From NCBI GenBank assembly GCA_002077065.1, contig NAJO01000060.1:1-64000 (forward strand): 64,000 bases of DNA, read 5' to 3'. How positions within the stretch are numbered: position 1 is the stretch's first letter; each line of letters begins with the position of its first letter. Both the position numbers and the translations under genes were made by a program. This DNA is from Cryoendolithus antarcticus. Taxonomy: Eukaryota; Ascomycota; Dothideomycetes; Cladosporiales; Cladosporiaceae. Below the pieces are notes generated by a model, which saw only the letters and a list, made by a program, of their open reading frames with translations, did not search any database and was not told where the DNA came from. Positions 60,818-64,000 of the stretch are shown here, in pieces.

Positions 60818-63800
60818 ATGGACGAACAGAGCATTAGTAAACGCCACACGGTACTACCACGCATTCAACTACTCCCCGTCTCCACAAGGGCTCAAGTCCA
60901 ATCCTCGAAGACTATCACCAGTATTCACGATGTTGTGATTGGTCTCGTCTGCAACAGTCTCGACGCCAATGCAAGCAGAATCGATATTTCGGTCAGCCTA
61001 CCACGCATCGCTTGTTCCGTGAGCGATGACGGCTACGGCGTACCATCACGCGAACTCCTCGCTGATGGTGGGCTCTGTCGAATGTACTGTACCTCACGAG
61101 TCGAGGATGATGCCGTCGAAGCGGTACATGGGCGTAGCGGCACATTCCTGGCGTCCCTGTCCAGTCTCGCTTATTTGAGCATCAATTCCCGCTGCGTCAC
61201 TGAGGACCTAGGTGCGAATATGATCATACATCAAGGTAAGAGGTTGGTAAGCCAGATTGGTGCAGGCGGGCACGATGCGCCGTGTTTTGGTATCAGCACT
61301 CATGGTACTGAAGTAGTCGTGAAAGACGTTTTCGGCAATATGCCGGTGAGGCTGAAACAGCGTGCGCTATCTCACGATGTCGGCCGAACACATGACCTCA
61401 AAACCTGGGCGAATATAAAGCACAATCTCGTCGCATTGCTGGTCGCTTGGCGAAGCCCATGCATCATCAAACTTCGTGATGCAGAGGAGGCCAGCAGAAC
61501 AGTGACGCTCTCAACAAGCCACCACACAGTTTCTGCAGTACTTACGGAGAAGGGTCTGAATCGGTTGGATGGCATCGGTGCTCGGTTCGACGTGCGAGAC
61601 GCACTGTCAGTCATGTTCCAGGCTGGGCTTGCAGAGCACAGTACCCGCGCGAAGTGGATCCCGGTATCTGCATCAACACTGCGGATTGCAGTGTTTGGAA
61701 TGATATGCACTGAGCCTGCGGCCTCGAAAACATGCCAATTCGTAAGTATGGGTCCCCGACCGTGTAACGCGAAAGGCGGCGATTGCGAGTTGTACGACTG
61801 CATCAACAAGATCTTCGAGAGCAGCAGCTTCGGTTTTGTCGAAGACGAACAGGGGACCCCGGACGAAGCTGATTTGCTGCGCCGTCAACGTGATCGACGT
61901 TTCAAGATGGATGGCCATACGCTCAAGTCGACGCGTGGCACCAGAGGCGTTGATCGCTGGCCCATGTTCGTGCTGCAAATACGGCGTAGCGAAGCAGACC
62001 CAGGCCCGGTGCAGTCCACCGCAGGTAGCGAGAGCGAGCTGAGACTCATTCTCGACGTGCTTGATGTAATGGTGCGACAGTGGCTCACAGCGCAAGGGTA
62101 TAGACCGCGTAAGAAACGACGGCGGGCGAATGACCCGAGAAAGAGTCACTCGTTGCAGCAGCAGCGCATTGCGGATCAAAGCTTGCCCGACATCGATATA
62201 CGTGATGACGTGTGGCCTGTTAGCGATATGTTAAGAAGTATTAGACCGAGCACTGCAGACTCTCTGAGTCGCATCAAATCCGGAAGACGAAGCTTGCTCG
62301 CTGTGTGGGAGAGTCGCAAGCCAAGGACGGCTCCAGAAGGGCAGATAGACTCGACAGCGAAGCACGCCCGATATGCCGACGGCCTAAAACCTCGACCGTT
62401 GGGTTCGTTGCATACTAGTCGATCAGCTTCACACCGACCACGGCCGGACAAGGCGGTGCAAACACTTATCGTCAAAGATGACATCTTCTCCAGTGACCAC
62501 TTCGGTGGCATCAATGACTCTGACATGATCGCAGCAGTTGCTCACTCTGATCCCGATTGTTCTCCGAGGGCGACTGACTCCGGCCAGACGTGCGATGATC
62601 ACACTACTGCCTGGACTGACCCACGCACTGGGCAAGCTTTCACCATCAACACACGGACTGGCATCGTACTGCCCATATGTCTTGCTGATGTGGCTGGACA
62701 ACGCCATCTACCAGGATCAGTACGTGCAAGACAATCTGCAGCTATCAATACCGCGACAACATCCGCTGGTACACCCCTAACCTTAGCACGTCGAGGCGAT
62801 CCAACCCGGAGTGTGATACACAAACAAAAAAGTCACTTGCTAGACTGGAAGAATCCTGTTTTCGCGAAGCCTACCGAATGTCAGATACCCGTCACGCTGG
62901 TCAGGTTGCCTGGCAAAGACACAGGTGGCATTTTCTGCGCTCATTCCTATCATGATGTGCAGACGGCTTTCACACCGGACGCGGACAGGGCAAGTACGAT
63001 TACGAAGTCTGCTCTTCGCAGTGCTGTAGTCGTACAGCAAGTCGATCGCAAGTATATCCTTGCTAGCTTGATATGCAGAGATGATACTACAGGCGATGCG
63101 ACCAAGGTGCTGGTTATCATTGATCAGCACGCTGCTTCCGAACGTGTAATGCTCGAGGGCTTACTGGCCGATCTCTGTACGCCAGCCGATTTCGAAGTCA
63201 GCGCCCTACGTGGTCACTCGGCCAGTGCTCGCAGGCCAGGCGTCGCAAGCACTGCACTCGCGCAGCCGATCGCGTTCGATGTCTCTACCAGGGAGCTTGA
63301 TCTGTTCGCGCTGCATGAGCAGCACTTCGCTCGCTGGGGCATCCTTTTCAATCTTCATCGCCAGACGGAGATTTTAGGCGCCCCCAAAAATCGCCAAGCC
63401 CAAGTTCAGCCTACGATACATGTGCTCGCGCTGCCAGCTGTCATCATTGAGCGTTGCAGGCTATTCCCGAAGCTGCTGATCGAACTTCTACGCGGCGAGA
63501 TTTGGACGCTCGCGGACAGATCTCAGCGACCCCGACCAGCCGGGGCGGAAGACTCAGTTGACGTGAACACTGCCGGGGAGGGGGATGACCATCGCTGGTT
63601 GCGGAAGATCGGATCTTGTCCCAAAGGCTTGCTCGAGATGCTGAATTCTCGTGCCTGTCGTTCTGCGATCATGTTCAACGATGTGCTTACAATGCCAGAG
63701 TGTCGAGAATTGCTGGACAAGCTAGGACGTTGCGCATTCCCTTTCATGTGTGCCCACGGGAGAGTCAGTGTGGCGCCCCTGGTCGATACGAAGGACGTTC

Positions 63801-63931
63801 TCGCACTCATGGCTGGATCTGACATTAGACAATCTGCACTTACTAGGACTGCAGCCGCGAAGCCAGAGTTACCATTCGTCCAGGCATACACCCGATGGAC
63901 CAGATTTCCGTCAATTGGCGAGGACGGCTAG
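60818..63931 (+). CDS. MLH3: DNA mismatch repair protein Mlh3 (MutL homologue)
   Basis: Intronless frame of 1037 residues. The N-terminal GHKL ATPase-like region (about 25-330) carries GLVCNSLDANASRIDIS and VSDDGYGVP, but the usual catalytic Glu before LV is Gly, and the GFRGEAL motif reads GRSGTFLASL. A long linker follows. The C-terminal endonuclease domain holds the metal-binding DQHAASERVMLEG motif near residue 770, then ACRSAIMFND and CAFPFMCAHGR, which define the MLH3/PMS branch. Mlh3 pairs with Mlh1 for meiotic crossover resolution and minor mismatch repair in the nucleus. The CAHGR motif and the DTKDVL end support Mlh3 rather than Pms1. It ends 70 nt before the window end. Confidence 0.87.
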   Translation: MDEQSISKRHTVLPRIQLLPVSTRAQVQSSKTITSIHDVVIGLVCNSLDANASRIDISVSLPRIACSVSDDGYGVPSRELLADGGLCRMYCTSRVEDDAVEAVHGRSGTFLASLSSLAYLSINSRCVTEDLGANMIIHQGKRLVSQIGAGGHDAPCFGISTHGTEVVVKDVFGNMPVRLKQRALSHDVGRTHDLKTWANIKHNLVALLVAWRSPCIIKLRDAEEASRTVTLSTSHHTVSAVLTEKGLNRLDGIGARFDVRDALSVMFQAGLAEHSTRAKWIPVSASTLRIAVFGMICTEPAASKTCQFVSMGPRPCNAKGGDCELYDCINKIFESSSFGFVEDEQGTPDEADLLRRQRDRRFKMDGHTLKSTRGTRGVDRWPMFVLQIRRSEADPGPVQSTAGSESELRLILDVLDVMVRQWLTAQGYRPRKKRRRANDPRKSHSLQQQRIADQSLPDIDIRDDVWPVSDMLRSIRPSTADSLSRIKSGRRSLLAVWESRKPRTAPEGQIDSTAKHARYADGLKPRPLGSLHTSRSASHRPRPDKAVQTLIVKDDIFSSDHFGGINDSDMIAAVAHSDPDCSPRATDSGQTCDDHTTAWTDPRTGQAFTINTRTGIVLPICLADVAGQRHLPGSVRARQSAAINTATTSAGTPLTLARRGDPTRSVIHKQKSHLLDWKNPVFAKPTECQIPVTLVRLPGKDTGGIFCAHSYHDVQTAFTPDADRASTITKSALRSAVVVQQVDRKYILASLICRDDTTGDATKVLVIIDQHAASERVMLEGLLADLCTPADFEVSALRGHSASARRPGVASTALAQPIAFDVSTRELDLFALHEQHFARWGILFNLHRQTEILGAPKNRQAQVQPTIHVLALPAVIIERCRLFPKLLIELLRGEIWTLADRSQRPRPAGAEDSVDVNTAGEGDDHRWLRKIGSCPKGLLEMLNSRACRSAIMFNDVLTMPECRELLDKLGRCAFPFMCAHGRVSVAPLVDTKDVLALMAGSDIRQSALTRTAAAKPELPFVQAYTRWTRFPSIGEDG

Positions 63932-64000
63932 CAAACCACGTTCACTACTCCTTTGTCTCTCGCAGCGAGTACTATATCAAATGATTCTCTAAGTGGCGAA

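Noticed and set aside
1..64000. Transposons, tRNA genes, CRISPR-like arrays and long repeats
   Set aside because: No transposase or reverse transcriptase frame, no recognisable tRNA boxes, and no spaced repeats were seen by eye. A tRNAscan and a self-comparison would be needed to exclude short elements.

Overview
The window is a stretch of a filamentous ascomycete (Pezizomycotina) nuclear genome. Evidence: eukaryotic genes on both strands with no operon logic, short GT..AG introns (about 50-65 nt, one of 228 nt), fungal-only families (Zn2Cys6 regulator, QutR-type quinate repressor, ICE2, CE15 esterase, fungal ferric reductase) and compact intergenic spaces. A Dothideomycete is plausible from gene style, but the sequence alone does not prove it. 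I place about 30 protein genes; at least two look broken by frame changes. I recognised no tRNA, rRNA, transposon or CRISPR array.

Layout. 0-12.7 kb: NUP133 (-), an SH3-RasGEF (+) behind a 1.5 kb leader/promoter with a tiny uORF, ALG10 (-, 3 exons), and an alpha/beta hydrolase with an Asp nucleophile (-). 13.4-17.4 kb: an IQ-motif TCP11/Sok1-like protein and a small two-exon orphan. 17.5-22.3 kb: a metal-uptake pair, Ctr copper transporter (-) and ferric reductase (+), divergent from a 530 bp shared spacer, then a secreted CE15 glucuronoyl esterase. 22.5-28.2 kb: a Lys/Pro-rich basic protein, chorismate synthase, and a CRAL-TRIO/RhoGAP protein (all -). 29-34.7 kb: asparagine synthetase (3 exons) and a secreted GH3 beta-glucosidase (5 exons). 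34.8-41.1 kb: Bmt6-like rRNA methyltransferase, SDR, ICE2 (all -) and MYG1 (+).

41.2-50.3 kb is the accessory-looking part: an incompletely modelled membrane protein, a Dal5-type MFS permease with paired GATA sites upstream, a ULD-domain protein with a frame break, two small unknowns, and a further broken unknown gene. 50.7-63.9 kb: steroid-5-alpha-reductase-like membrane enzyme (-), a small stress-protein-like gene (+), a Zn2Cys6 regulator (+) ending 14 nt from the convergent QutR/qa-1S-like repressor (-), a Ser-rich unknown (-), and MLH3 (+) with unusual ATPase motifs.

Most genes are unrelated housekeeping or accessory neighbours. The arrangements that suggest joint function are the Ctr/ferric-reductase pair (reductive metal uptake), the CE15 and GH3 enzymes (plant cell wall breakdown, though not adjacent), and possibly the Zn2Cys6/QutR-like pair. 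I found no clear novel multi-gene system. Exon boundaries were inferred by reading frame, splice consensus and family conservation, not from transcripts.
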